A DNA stretch of 64,000 nt from CAZGUH01 sp964529005. GTDB lineage: Bacteria > Actinomycetota > Acidimicrobiia > Acidimicrobiales > Ilumatobacteraceae. How positions within the stretch are numbered: position 1 is the stretch's first letter; each line of letters opens with the position of its first letter. The stretch covers positions 1 through 64,000 of the forward strand of contig CAZGUH010000010.1 in assembly GCA_964529005.1 (NCBI GenBank), in the 5' to 3' direction. Below are positions 24,108 to 33,069 of this stretch, piece by piece. Under the pieces are notes generated by a model. It had not been told where the DNA came from and did not search any database. It saw only the letters and a list, made by a program, of their open reading frames with translations. The translations under genes were made by a program, and so were the position numbers.

Positions 24108-25178
24108 ATGCTCGAACGCCTCGATGCCCTGGAAGCCGAGTTCGCCTCGCTCGAGGTCTCGCTGGCGGACCCCGACGTGCTCGGCGACCCGTCCGCGCTG
24201 AAGCGCGTGTCGAAGCGCTACAAGGAGCTGGCGCCGGTGATCGAGTGCGGGCGTGCGCTCCAGGCGCGTCGCGACGATCTCGTCGCCGCCCGCGAGCTGC
24301 TCACCGATGCGGCCGGAGCCGAGCGGGAGATGATGCGCGCCGAGGTCGACCAGATCGAAGCCGAGATCGCGCGGCTCGAGACCGAGCTGCGGTTGCTCCT
24401 CCTGCCGCGAGATCCCGACGACGGCAAGGCGGTGATCGTCGAGATCCGCGGCGCGGAGGGCGGCGAGGAGGCCAACCTGTTCGCCCGCGATCTGTTCGAC
24501 ATGTACGTCGCGTACGCGCAGCGCCAAGGATGGGCCGTCGAGGTGCTGTCGACGGATCCCAGCGACCTCGGCGGCCTCAACCAGGTGACGTTCGTCGTGC
24601 GCGGGGAGACCGCGTGGAGTCACCTCAAGTTCGAGGGTGGGCCGCATCGGGTGCAACGGGTGCCGGTGACCGAGAGCCAAGGTCGTGTGCACACCTCGTC
24701 GGCGACCGTGCTCGTGCTGCCGGAGGCCGACGAGGTCGAGGTGACGATCGACGAGCGCGATCTCGTCATCGACGTCTACCGGTCGAGCGGCCCCGGCGGG
24801 CAGGGTGTCAACACCACCGACTCGGCGGTGCGGATCACCCACGTCCCCACCGGCATCGTCGTCGCCATGCAGGACGAGCGCAGCCAGCTCCAGAACCGCG
24901 CCCGCGCGATGCAGGTGCTGCGCGCCCGCCTGCTCCAGCTGGCCCACACCGAGGCCGACTCCAAGGCCTCGGCGCAGCGCAAGGCGCAGGTCGGCGGAGG
25001 CGGTCGGGGCGAGAAGATCCGCACCTACAACTTCAAGGAGAACCGGCTCACCGATCATCGCATCGGCTACACGGTGTACCGGTTGCAGGACATCCTCTCG
25101 GGCGATCTCGACGACGTGGTCGCCGCGCTGCAAGCCGACGAGCGCACCCGCCAGCTGTCGACCGCCGACCCGACGTGA
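24108..25178 (+). CDS. prfA: Peptide chain release factor 1
   Basis: Terminates translation at UAG and UAA. The 356-residue protein carries the GGQ motif (230-232) that triggers peptide release and the stop-codon tripeptide PVT (186-188), which marks RF1 rather than RF2. The coiled-coil N-terminal domain is intact. Its stop overlaps the start of prmC (GTGA), which encodes the methyltransferase that modifies the GGQ glutamine, so the two are translationally coupled. Confidence 0.96.
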   Translation: MLERLDALEAEFASLEVSLADPDVLGDPSALKRVSKRYKELAPVIECGRALQARRDDLVAARELLTDAAGAEREMMRAEVDQIEAEIARLETELRLLLLPRDPDDGKAVIVEIRGAEGGEEANLFARDLFDMYVAYAQRQGWAVEVLSTDPSDLGGLNQVTFVVRGETAWSHLKFEGGPHRVQRVPVTESQGRVHTSSATVLVLPEADEVEVTIDERDLVIDVYRSSGPGGQGVNTTDSAVRITHVPTGIVVAMQDERSQLQNRARAMQVLRARLLQLAHTEADSKASAQRKAQVGGGGRGEKIRTYNFKENRLTDHRIGYTVYRLQDILSGDLDDVVAALQADERTRQLSTADPT

Positions 25179-26041
25179 CCGAGGAGCTCGACGACACGAT
25201 CAGCTGGGGCGAGCTCTGGCGGCAGACGACCGACGCCGTGGGGAGCCGCGCCGAGGCCAGGTGGTTGTGCGAGGTGGCGAGCGCGCTCGACGGTGACGAC
25301 TTCCTCGCCGCGCTGCACGAGCCGGCGACCGAGCGCATGGTGGCCCACCTCGACGCGATGGTCGCTCGCTACCGGGCCGGCGAACCGCTGCAGTACGTGC
25401 TCGGCCGCTGGGGATTTCGCCGCCTCGATCTTCTGGTCGATCGCCGGGTGTTGATCCCGCGGCCGGAGACCGAGCTGGTGGCCGAGATCGCGATCGAGCT
25501 CTGCGGCCACGGCGTACCGCCGATCGTCGCCGCAGACCTCGGGACGGGCAGCGGCGCGATCGGGCTCTCGCTCGCCGTCGAGCTGCCGCTGTCGGGCACG
25601 ACGGTGTGGATCACCGATCAGTCCGCGGACGCCCTCGACGTCGCGCGCGCCAACCTCGCGGGCATCGGGCGGGCCGCGGCGAACGTCCGCGTCGCGCAGG
25701 GCTCGTGGTTCGACGCGCTGCCGGAGGAGCTGCGCGGCGGCATCGACGTCGTCGTCGCCAACCCGCCGTACATCGCCGACGACGATCCCGAGCTCGACGA
25801 GACGGTGCGCGCGTGGGAGCCGCCGCAGGCGCTGTTCTCCGGCCCCGACGGACTCGACGCGATCCGTGCGATCGTGCGCGCCGCGCCGTCCTGGCTGGCA
25901 ACGCCCGGATGGCTGGTGCTGGAGATCGGCGCCACGCAGGGCCCTGCGGTGGCCGCGCTGGCGCGCGACGCGGGCTTCCTCGCCGTCGACGTCCGTTCGG
26001 ATCTCGCCGGCCGACCGCGCATCCTCGTCGCGCGCCGCTGA
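25175..26041 (+). CDS. prmC: Release factor glutamine N5-methyltransferase
   Basis: Methylates the glutamine of the release-factor GGQ motif using S-adenosylmethionine. The 288-residue protein has the N-terminal helical domain, LGRWGFRRLDLLVDRRVLIPRPETE, the SAM-binding ADLGTGSGAIGLSLA and the catalytic NPPY at 196-199. The GTG start overlaps the prfA stop by 4 bases. The window's housekeeping half ends here. Confidence 0.94.
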   Translation: MTEELDDTISWGELWRQTTDAVGSRAEARWLCEVASALDGDDFLAALHEPATERMVAHLDAMVARYRAGEPLQYVLGRWGFRRLDLLVDRRVLIPRPETELVAEIAIELCGHGVPPIVAADLGTGSGAIGLSLAVELPLSGTTVWITDQSADALDVARANLAGIGRAAANVRVAQGSWFDALPEELRGGIDVVVANPPYIADDDPELDETVRAWEPPQALFSGPDGLDAIRAIVRAAPSWLATPGWLVLEIGATQGPAVAALARDAGFLAVDVRSDLAGRPRILVARR

Positions 26042-26061
26042 TCGGGGCCGCGCCCGTCACC

Positions 26062-27288
26062 TCAGTTGCGCGGCACTTGGCTCCACGGCACGTCGCGGTC
26101 GACGCGCACGTCGCCCGGCAGCCCGAGCACGCGCTCGCCGAGGATGTTCTTCATCACCTCGGTGGTGCCACCCTCGATCGAGTTCGCTCGCGTGCGAAGG
26201 AACGCCTTCTGCAGGTCGTGGAGATCCATCGCGGTGTGGGGCTGGGTGAGCGCGTAGCTGCCGTAGAGCATCCCCTCCGCCCCGAGCACGTTGACCGCGC
26301 AGGCGAAGATGTCCTTGTTGAGGTTGGCCGAGGCCATCTTCCCGATCGACCCCTCCGGGCCGGGGTCGCCGGCTCGACGGTTCTGCGCGGCACGGATGTT
26401 CGTCAGACGTAGGACCTCCGCGCGCGACCACAGCTGCACGACCTGGTCCCGTGTCACCGGGTCGCGGCGATCCGCGGGGACGCGCGACCACGCGGCCAGC
26501 AGGTGCGTGATCGGTCCGGTGCCGCGCTCAGGGCGTGTGCCGCCGATCGACACACGCTCGTTCATCAACGTCGTCAGCGACACCCGCCAGCCGTCGCCGG
26601 GTCGGCCGAGCATGAAGTCGTCCGGCACGCGGGTGTCGGTGAAGTAGACCTCGTTGAACTCCGCCTCGCCGGTGATCTGGCGCAGCGGCCGCACCTCGAC
26701 CGTCGGATCGTGCATGTCGACGATGAACGCGGTCAGCCCGGCGTGCTTCACCGCGTCGGGATCGGTGCGCACGACGATCAAGCCCCAGCGGGCGAGGTGG
26801 GCGAGCGTCGTCCAGACCTTCTGACCGTTGAGGATCCAGTGGTCGCCGTCGCGGACGCCGCGCGACGACAACCCGGCGAAGTCGGAACCCGAGCCCGGCT
26901 CGCTGAACAGCTGGCACCACACCTCCTCGCCCGTGAACAGCGGTCGCAGGAACCGGCGCTTGTGCTCCTCGCTCGCCCACACCGCGAGCGTGGGGCCGCA
27001 CATGCCGTAGCCGATCGGGTTGCGGTACATCGGGCTCGGCGCGCCGACGGCATTGAGCCGCTCGCTGACGATGCGCTGGAACTTCGGGCTGACGCCCAGC
27101 CCGCCGTGCCCCTCCGGAAAGTGGACCCAGGCGAGGCCCTTGTCGAACTGGGCGCCGAGGAAGGTGAACGGGTCGACGGCCTTCGGGTCGCATTCGGCGA
27201 GCAACTCGTCGACGCGTGCGGAGACCAGCGCGGCGCCCTCGGCCGCGGATGGGGACGTTGGGGAAACGGTCGTTGCAGGAGGGGTCAC
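26062..27288 (-). CDS. Acyl-CoA dehydrogenase
   Basis: FAD enzyme introducing the alpha-beta double bond in acyl-CoA thioesters. The 408-residue protein has the acyl-CoA dehydrogenase middle-domain motif WCQLFSEPGSGSDFAGLSSR, KVWTTLAHLARWGLIVVRT, and a C-terminal SIEGGTTEVMKNILGERVLG. The GTG start has a GAGAGG Shine-Dalgarno; the frame upstream of it is antisense to nothing recognisable. It is the last gene of a four-gene operon (hydratase, SDR, SMP-30, dehydrogenase), 14 bases after the SMP-30 gene. The acyl substrate is unknown. Confidence 0.88.
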   Translation of the reverse strand: MTPPATTVSPTSPSAAEGAALVSARVDELLAECDPKAVDPFTFLGAQFDKGLAWVHFPEGHGGLGVSPKFQRIVSERLNAVGAPSPMYRNPIGYGMCGPTLAVWASEEHKRRFLRPLFTGEEVWCQLFSEPGSGSDFAGLSSRGVRDGDHWILNGQKVWTTLAHLARWGLIVVRTDPDAVKHAGLTAFIVDMHDPTVEVRPLRQITGEAEFNEVYFTDTRVPDDFMLGRPGDGWRVSLTTLMNERVSIGGTRPERGTGPITHLLAAWSRVPADRRDPVTRDQVVQLWSRAEVLRLTNIRAAQNRRAGDPGPEGSIGKMASANLNKDIFACAVNVLGAEGMLYGSYALTQPHTAMDLHDLQKAFLRTRANSIEGGTTEVMKNILGERVLGLPGDVRVDRDVPWSQVPRN

Positions 27289-27302
27289 GAGGTCCTCTCG
27301 GG

Positions 27303-28145
27303 TCAGGGGGTCGCGGCGGGGACGTCGACGCGGACGAGCTCGATGCGCGCCGCAGGGTTGCGCGTCGCGTCGGTCTTGTTGAACGTATCGGTGCACAGCA
27401 TGACGAGCGTCTGCCCGTCGTCGCCGCCGAGCACGCAGCAAACGGCCTTGCCGTCGACCGGCACCCGGTCGACGATACGCCCGCCCTCGGCGACGCGCAC
27501 GAACGCGGATTGGTGCGGCATGGCGACCCAGACAAGTCCCTCCGCGTCGAGGCAAATCCCGTCCGGGATGTCGTCGACCTCGGCCCACACGCGGCGGCGG
27601 CTCAACCCACCGGCGTCGTCGACGTCGAAGGCGGACAGGCGGTGGCCGAGGCTCTCGGCGACGATCAGGGTGTGCTGGTCGGGTGTGACCACCATGCCGT
27701 TGGCGACGTGGAGGTCGTCGGCCGCAACGTGGATCGAACCGTCGAGGTCGACGCGGAACAGGGGCGATCCGACGTCCTGGAGCGGCCCGGCGTGACGGTC
27801 GAAGCCCGTCTGGCCGATGTACGCGCGCCCCGCGCGGTCGACGACCATGTCGTTGATCGAGTACGGCGCGAGCGACGACAGATCGGCGACTTCGGTGACA
27901 GCGCCGTCGGGATCAACCGCCATCAGGCGACGGTCCTCGACCGAGACGGCGAGCATCGTGCCGTCGGGACGCCAGCCGAGCCCCGACGGCTCCTTGGGAA
28001 ACGTGGCGAGCACCGTGACGTCGCCGGTGAAGCTCACACGCAGGATCTCGTGCATGTAGATGTCGGACACGTAGAGCGCGCCGTCGTGCCAGCGGGCCGC
28101 TTCGAGCAGGCCACGATTGCGGAGGATCACCTCGCGATCGCTCAT
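27303..28145 (-). CDS. SMP-30/gluconolactonase-like beta-propeller protein
   Basis: A 280-residue six-bladed beta-propeller of the SMP-30/gluconolactonase/LRE family, which hydrolyses lactones with a bound divalent metal. Likely ligands are the glutamate in GLLEAARWHDG, the asparagine in SINDMVVDRAG and the aspartate in PDGICLDAEGLVW. The ATG overlaps the stop of the upstream SDR by 4 bases. In an operon with acyl-CoA dehydrogenase and hydratase, a lactone-opening role in a ring-cleavage route is plausible but not shown. Confidence 0.82.
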   Translation of the reverse strand: MSDREVILRNRGLLEAARWHDGALYVSDIYMHEILRVSFTGDVTVLATFPKEPSGLGWRPDGTMLAVSVEDRRLMAVDPDGAVTEVADLSSLAPYSINDMVVDRAGRAYIGQTGFDRHAGPLQDVGSPLFRVDLDGSIHVAADDLHVANGMVVTPDQHTLIVAESLGHRLSAFDVDDAGGLSRRRVWAEVDDIPDGICLDAEGLVWVAMPHQSAFVRVAEGGRIVDRVPVDGKAVCCVLGGDDGQTLVMLCTDTFNKTDATRNPAARIELVRVDVPAATP

Positions 28146-29029
28146 GCGATCACCGCCCCCGCGTCGACGGGAAGGGCGACGCCGGTGACGAAGCGGGACT
28201 CGTCGGACGCGAGCCAGAGTGCTGCATGTGCGATCTCCATCGGTTCGAGCATCCCCTGGCGCATCGCGTTGCGCGTCCGGGCTGCGTTCTCCAGATCCTG
28301 CCGGGTGGGCTCGGCGAGGTCCGGCCGCGCCTTGCCGAGGTACCACGGGTTGAGCACCATCGGCGTGGCGACCAGTCCCGGCAGGATCGCGTTGACGCGG
28401 ATGCCGTGCTGGCCGAGCTCGTTGGCCATCGACCGCACGAGGCCGAGTTGGCCGTTCTTCGACGCCACGTAGGCCGTCATGTTGGGCGTGTTCTTCAACG
28501 CCGCGACCGAGCTGGTGACGATGATCGAGCCGCGCCCGGCAGCGATCATGTGCGGGATCGCAGCGCGCGCCGTCAGCCACGCGCCGGTGAGGTTGATGTC
28601 GATGACGTTGCGCCACTCGTCGGCGCTCGCCTCCCACGACGGAGCGATGGAGGCGATGCCGGCGTTGGCGCACACCACGTCGATGCGCCCGAACCGCTCC
28701 ATGGCCAGCGCGGCGAGCTGCGCCATGTCCTCGGCGCTGCGGACGTCGGCACAGCGGGCGATCACGTGCGCGCCGGCGCCGGCGGCGCGCGCCGCGGCGG
28801 CGGCGAGGTTGGAGTCACCGCTGGGCTCGGTGAGCCCGCCCGCTCGACCCTCGGCGTCGGCGGCGCCGTCGGTGGCGATGTCGGCGAGGACGAGCGCGGC
28901 GCCTTCGCGCCCGAAGCGTTCCGCCATCGCTGCGCCGAGGCCGCCGGCGGCGCCGGTGATGATCGCGACCGCGCCGTGGAGGCGGCCCTGCGGTCCGCCG
29001 TCGCCGTGCGCGCCCGAGGGCACGGTCAC
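28142..29029 (-). CDS. Short-chain dehydrogenase/reductase
   Basis: A 295-residue NAD(P)-dependent SDR. The cofactor motif is TGAAGGLGAA, the structural motif is NAG (ANAGIAS), and the catalytic Ser/Tyr/Lys lie in VTSSVAALKNTPNMTAYVASK. A 25-residue extra segment (about 65-90, Ala/Gly-rich) sits after the second beta strand. The GTG start overlaps the stop of the hydratase gene by 4 bases, and its own stop overlaps the SMP-30 start, so all three are coupled. Confidence 0.86.
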   Translation of the reverse strand: MTVPSGAHGDGGPQGRLHGAVAIITGAAGGLGAAMAERFGREGAALVLADIATDGAADAEGRAGGLTEPSGDSNLAAAAARAAGAGAHVIARCADVRSAEDMAQLAALAMERFGRIDVVCANAGIASIAPSWEASADEWRNVIDINLTGAWLTARAAIPHMIAAGRGSIIVTSSVAALKNTPNMTAYVASKNGQLGLVRSMANELGQHGIRVNAILPGLVATPMVLNPWYLGKARPDLAEPTRQDLENAARTRNAMRQGMLEPMEIAHAALWLASDESRFVTGVALPVDAGAVIA

Positions 29030-29907
29030 GCTCCGTTGGACGAGCTGTGCACGACCCCGACCGGCGGACCCACCATCACCCGGCATTGGGACAGCACGAC
29101 GTTGCCGCGATCGGTCGAGGTCTCGAGGGCGGCCTCGCCGTCGCCCACGTCCCAGATCGACGTCACGAGGGTGTCGCCGGGCCACACCCGGTCGGCGAAG
29201 CGGCAGCTGAACGAGCGGAACGAGTCGGGGTCACCCGCGCACAACGTCTGGAGCGCGGCCCGGCCGACGTAGCCGTAGGTGCACAGACCGTGGAGGAACG
29301 GCCCTTCGAAGCCGGCCTTGGTGGCGAACTCCGGATCGATGTGCATCGGGTTCCGGTCGCCCGACAAGCGGTAGAGAGCCGCTTGCGCCGCTGGCACCGA
29401 CTGGCGCACGACGTGGTCGGGGGCGCGTTCGGGCATCGGCTCGCTGGCGCTGGAGGGGCCACGCTCGCCGCCGAAGCCGCCTGCGCCCATCATGAAGAGC
29501 GTGGCGTGCACCCTGCACAGCGGACCGTCGTCGTCGGCGACGGTCGTCTCGACGCCCATCACCGCCGCCTTGCCCTTGTCCCACAGCTCGCTGATGCGGC
29601 CGCGCACGACGAACGAGCCCTGCGCCGGCAGCGGCCGGTACAGCGTCAGCGATTCCTCGCCGTGGAGCATGCGTCGCAGGTCGACCTCGACGAACTTGCC
29701 GAGCGTGTCCATCATCTTGGTGCCCGCGATCACGGCGAAGGTGGGCAGGACGCGCGGGCCGCGACGCTCGTAGAGATAATCGAGCTCGGTCGCCGGCTCG
29801 GCGCCGACGCCGAGGGCATAGAGCACCGCATCGCGCCATTTCCACTCGAGTTGCAAGGGCTCGAGTTCGAGGCCGACGACGGCCGGGCTGAGCTTCATCG
29901 GAGACAT
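29026..29907 (-). CDS. MaoC-like (R)-enoyl-CoA hydratase
   Basis: Hot-dog fold hydratase of 293 residues, similar in layout to the 2-enoyl-CoA hydratase 2 part of HSD17B4: two hot-dog halves, the second with the hydratase-2 motif YRLSGDRNPMHIDPEFATKAG followed by GPFLHGLCTYG. The Asp and His of the motif are present. It hydrates trans-2-enoyl-CoA and is the first gene of the operon reading toward 26062. The start is the ATG at 29907 (MSPMKLSP). A promoter with TTGCGG and GATCCT lies 40 to 70 bases upstream. Confidence 0.86.
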   Translation of the reverse strand: MSPMKLSPAVVGLELEPLQLEWKWRDAVLYALGVGAEPATELDYLYERRGPRVLPTFAVIAGTKMMDTLGKFVEVDLRRMLHGEESLTLYRPLPAQGSFVVRGRISELWDKGKAAVMGVETTVADDDGPLCRVHATLFMMGAGGFGGERGPSSASEPMPERAPDHVVRQSVPAAQAALYRLSGDRNPMHIDPEFATKAGFEGPFLHGLCTYGYVGRAALQTLCAGDPDSFRSFSCRFADRVWPGDTLVTSIWDVGDGEAALETSTDRGNVVLSQCRVMVGPPVGVVHSSSNGA

Positions 29908-29947
29908 GGCATCCCAGTTTGAGGTTTCGGCGGACAACGTGTCAATA

Positions 29948-29977
29948 AGGATCCTCATATTCGAAACTGTTCCGCAA
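29948..29977 (-). promoter_or_regulatory. Promoter of the hydratase-SDR-SMP30-dehydrogenase operon
   Basis: On the minus strand: -35 TTGCGG (29977-29972), 18 bases, -10 GATCCT (29953-29948), inside the palindrome AGGATCCT. It matches the GATACT-type promoters of the other catabolic operons with one change. It faces away from the promoter at 29992-30020. Confidence 0.5.
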
Positions 29978-29991
29978 ATCGTGGCACAGAG

Positions 29992-30020
29992 TTGCGCACC
30001 GGACGCCAATAGCGGATACT
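29992..30020 (+). promoter_or_regulatory. GATACT-type promoter of the alcohol dehydrogenase operon
   Basis: -35 TTGCGC (29992-29997), 17 bases, -10 GATACT (30015-30020). Expected transcription start near 30027, which leaves room for a short leader before the ATG at 30055 and argues against the ATG at 30034. Confidence 0.55.
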
Positions 30021-30054
30021 CTTTGAGCAAGCCATGGTCACAACGGGGGGGCCG

Positions 30055-31161
30055 ATGTCGGGATACGCAGACGCTTTGGTGTTGACGTCTCCGCGGACGT
30101 TCGAGCGCCGAGCGATCGCGTTGCCGGAGATCGGCGAGGACGACGGGTTGCTGCGCGTCGAGGCCTGCGGCCTCTGCGGAACCGACCACGAGCAGTACAC
30201 CGGGCACCTCAAGATCGGCCGCGCCGTCCACGGCTTCATCCCCGGCCACGAGGTCGTCGGCGTCATCGAGCAGATCGGTCCTGTGGCGAGCCGGCGCTGG
30301 GGCCTCCAGCGCGGCGACAGGGTGGCGGTGGAGGTGTTCCGCTCGTGCGGCGGGTGCGCCCCCTGCCAGGCCGGCTCGTATCAGCGGTGTGAACGCAACG
30401 GCATCTGGACGATGTACGGGCACCACGACGTGGGGGTCGCGCCGGGTCTCTGGGGCGGATACGCGAGCCACCTCTACCTGGCTCCCGACGCCATGCTGCT
30501 GCCGCTGCCCAGCGATCTCGACCCGGTCATCGCGACGCTGTTCAACCCGATCGGCGCCGGCATCCGCTGGGGTGTCGACGTGCCCGGCACGTCAGCCGGC
30601 GACGTCTGCGTCGTCCTCGGACCGGGCATCCGCGGCCTGTCTGCGGCCGCAGCGATGAAGGAAGCGGGGGCGCGCTTCGTGATGATGGTGGGGGTCCGGC
30701 CGCGCGACGACGAGCGCCTCGCGATCGCGGCCGACTTCGGTGTCGACGTCGTCGCGGACGCCGTGGCGGACGACATCCCCGCGCTGCTGCGCTCGGCCGC
30801 GGGCCGCCTGGCCGACGTCGTGCTCGACGTGACGGCGAAGGCCCCGAGCGCGTTCCGGCTGTCGTTGCTGCTGGCGCGCACCAACGGCACGATCGTCGTC
30901 GCCGGCACCCGTGGCTCCACCGACCCGATCCCGGATCTCGACCTCGATCGGATCGTCTACAAGGAGTTGAGGATCCTCGGCGCGCTCGGCGTCGATCGCA
31001 GCGCGTACCAGCGTGCCCTCGACCTGCTCGCGTCCGGGCGCTATCCGTTCGACCGCCTGCCGCGCCGCGTGGAGCGGCTCGGTGACGCCGAAGACCTCAT
31101 CCGAACGATGGCCGGCGAGGGAGCCGCGCAGGCGCCCGTGCACGCCGTCGTGACGCCGTGA
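30055..31161 (+). CDS. Zinc-dependent alcohol dehydrogenase (MDR superfamily)
   Basis: A 368-residue medium-chain dehydrogenase. Catalytic zinc residues are the cysteine in CGLCGTD and the GHE pair, and the structural zinc is bound by four cysteines in CGGCAPCQAGSYQRC. The nucleotide fold (VVLGPGIRGLSAAAAMKEAGA) suggests NAD(P). ATG 30055 is preferred because of the G-rich sequence before it and the promoter position; an upstream ATG at 30034 is in frame. First of six same-strand genes. Oxidises an unidentified alcohol intermediate. Confidence 0.87.
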   Translation: MSGYADALVLTSPRTFERRAIALPEIGEDDGLLRVEACGLCGTDHEQYTGHLKIGRAVHGFIPGHEVVGVIEQIGPVASRRWGLQRGDRVAVEVFRSCGGCAPCQAGSYQRCERNGIWTMYGHHDVGVAPGLWGGYASHLYLAPDAMLLPLPSDLDPVIATLFNPIGAGIRWGVDVPGTSAGDVCVVLGPGIRGLSAAAAMKEAGARFVMMVGVRPRDDERLAIAADFGVDVVADAVADDIPALLRSAAGRLADVVLDVTAKAPSAFRLSLLLARTNGTIVVAGTRGSTDPIPDLDLDRIVYKELRILGALGVDRSAYQRALDLLASGRYPFDRLPRRVERLGDAEDLIRTMAGEGAAQAPVHAVVTP

Positions 31162-31190
31162 GCACCGCGTTCCAGTCAGAAAGGGAGAAC

Positions 31191-31754
31191 ATGTCACCAC
31201 GAGTTCCGCTCCTCGACGCCGACAAGGCGCGCGAGATCGCGAAGGACAACAAGGTGCCGGAAGCGCTGGCGGAGCTGTCGGTGTTCCGCATGCTGTTCCA
31301 CAACCCGCAGGCCGCGCGCGCCCTCAACGGCATGCTGCATGCCCTGCTGTTCAAGGGGCAGCTCGACCCGCGCCTGCGGGAGATGGTGATCATGCGCATC
31401 GCCTGGCAGCGTGGCGTGGCCTACGAGTGGACGCACCACTACTCCTTCGCCCAACGCGTCGGCATCGCCGACGCCGACATCGTGGGATTGCGGGACTGGC
31501 GACAGCACGGCGCCTACTCGCCGGCCGAGCAGGCGGTCCTGGCGGCGACCGACGACGTGCTCGAGACCGGGCAGATCGGCGAGGACGCGTGGCAGGAGTG
31601 CGCGAAGCACGTCGGGGACGAGTCGACGCTCGTGGAGCTCACCGCCGTCATCGCCAACTGGTGCTTGTTCGCCACGCTGTTGCGCTCGTTCGAGCCGCCG
31701 CTGGAAGGCGGCGTCACGCCGTGGCCCCCCGACGGCGTCGCGCCCGGCGCGTGA
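31191..31754 (+). CDS. Carboxymuconolactone decarboxylase-like (CMD/AhpD fold) protein
   Basis: A 187-residue CMD-fold protein. It has LDPRLREMVIMRIAWQRGVAYEWTHH, where the family usually shows E..H in an alpha-helical active site, but lacks the CxxC of peroxidase-type AhpD. The ATG with AAGGGAG 5 bases upstream is the start. The C-terminus WPPDGVAPGA is closely matched by the second CMD protein at 50787 (WPPDGFGPGA). Both genes sit directly beside amidohydrolase-2 genes, so the pair probably acts on the same type of substrate. Confidence 0.78.
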   Translation: MSPRVPLLDADKAREIAKDNKVPEALAELSVFRMLFHNPQAARALNGMLHALLFKGQLDPRLREMVIMRIAWQRGVAYEWTHHYSFAQRVGIADADIVGLRDWRQHGAYSPAEQAVLAATDDVLETGQIGEDAWQECAKHVGDESTLVELTAVIANWCLFATLLRSFEPPLEGGVTPWPPDGVAPGA

Positions 31755-31797
31755 CCGGCTCGGCTCCGCCCACGTCACCTGAGGAAAGGACTCGCCG

Positions 31798-33069
31798 ATG
31801 GCGAAATCGTTGAGCGAGGTCGTCGCCGACACCTCGTACATGCTGACGATCGAGCGCCCCGCCGCTCTCCTGCCAGATCCAGGAGAGCGCAGCGTGTTCT
31901 GTCCGGTGATCTCCGTCGACGACCACGTGCTCGAGCCGGCGGACATCTTCGATCGCGTCCCGGCGAACCTGCGCGACCGGGCGCCGCACCTCGTGCGCGG
32001 TGACCGCAATCGTCCGCTGTGGGTGATCGACGGTCAGACGTACCCGATCGGCGGCACCAACGGCGCAGCCGGCCGTCCGATGACCGAGTGGAACGCGTAC
32101 TCGCTGGACTTCAACGAGTTTCGCCGCGGCGTCTACGACGTGGACGCGCGCATCGACGACATGGACGGCAACGGCGTCTGGGCGTCGTTGAACTTCCCCT
32201 CGATCCCGTGGGGTTTCGCAGGCCGCACGTTCTTCGCCATGCGCGATCCGGAGGTCGGGCTCGCCTGCCTGCGTGCGTACAACGACTGGGTGCTCGAGGA
32301 CTGGTGCGGCTCGCATCCGTCGCGGTTCATCCCGTGTCAGATCTCGTGGATGGCCGACCCCGAGATCGCCGCGGCCGACATCCGGCGCAACGCCGAGCGC
32401 GGCTTTCGCTGCGTGAGCTTCTCCGAGAATCCCGAAGGGCTCGGCCTGCCGAGCATCTACAGCCCCACGTGGGATCCGTTCTTCGCGGCGTGTGAGGAGA
32501 CCGAGACCGTCGTCAACCTGCACGTCGGCTCGTCGGGGACGATCCATCAACCGTCGACCGAATCGCCGCGCGAGGCGCGCGTCGCCCTCTTCCCGGTGAA
32601 CGGCATCGAGACGCTCATCGACTGGTTGTTCGCGCGCATCCCGACCCGGTTCCCGAACCTCAAGATCGTCCTCTCCGAGGCCGGGGTGTCGTGGGTTCCG
32701 ATGGCGATGGAGCGGATCTCGAAGGTGCACGGCCAGGCTGCGGTCACCGGCGATTGGCGGCCGGACGACCCGGATCCCATCGAGCTCGTCCACCGCAACT
32801 TCTACTTCACCTCGATCGAGGACCCCTCCGCCTTCCGGCTCCTCGACATCATCGGCGAGGACAAGGTCATGGTCGAGGTCGATTATCCGCACGGCGACAG
32901 CACGTGGCCGAACACGCAGGAGCTGTTGCGCCGCGACCTCGCGTCGCTCGAACGCTCGGTCGTCGAGCAGGTCTGCTTCCGCACCGCGGCGGCGTTGTAC
33001 CGCCATCCACTGCCACCCGCCGACCGCATCGCGTCGGCCACGTTCGCGCTCCAAGGAGGAACACGATGA
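31798..33069 (+). CDS. Amidohydrolase-2 family metal-dependent hydrolase/decarboxylase
   Basis: TIM-barrel protein of 423 residues in the family that includes ACMSD and gamma-resorcylate decarboxylase. Likely metal ligands are in SVDDHVLEP (His and Glu), the histidine in VNLHVGSSG and the aspartate in VEVDYPHGDSTWPN. A GAGGAAAGG Shine-Dalgarno precedes the ATG. The next gene encodes a close paralogue and overlaps its stop by 4 bases. Hydrolysis or non-oxidative decarboxylation of a ring compound is possible. Confidence 0.83.
   Translation: MAKSLSEVVADTSYMLTIERPAALLPDPGERSVFCPVISVDDHVLEPADIFDRVPANLRDRAPHLVRGDRNRPLWVIDGQTYPIGGTNGAAGRPMTEWNAYSLDFNEFRRGVYDVDARIDDMDGNGVWASLNFPSIPWGFAGRTFFAMRDPEVGLACLRAYNDWVLEDWCGSHPSRFIPCQISWMADPEIAAADIRRNAERGFRCVSFSENPEGLGLPSIYSPTWDPFFAACEETETVVNLHVGSSGTIHQPSTESPREARVALFPVNGIETLIDWLFARIPTRFPNLKIVLSEAGVSWVPMAMERISKVHGQAAVTGDWRPDDPDPIELVHRNFYFTSIEDPSAFRLLDIIGEDKVMVEVDYPHGDSTWPNTQELLRRDLASLERSVVEQVCFRTAAALYRHPLPPADRIASATFALQGGTR

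Noticed and set aside
29948..29955. AGGATCCT palindrome as a restriction or recombination site
   Set aside because: It coincides with the -10 region of a promoter in the series and is better explained that way.
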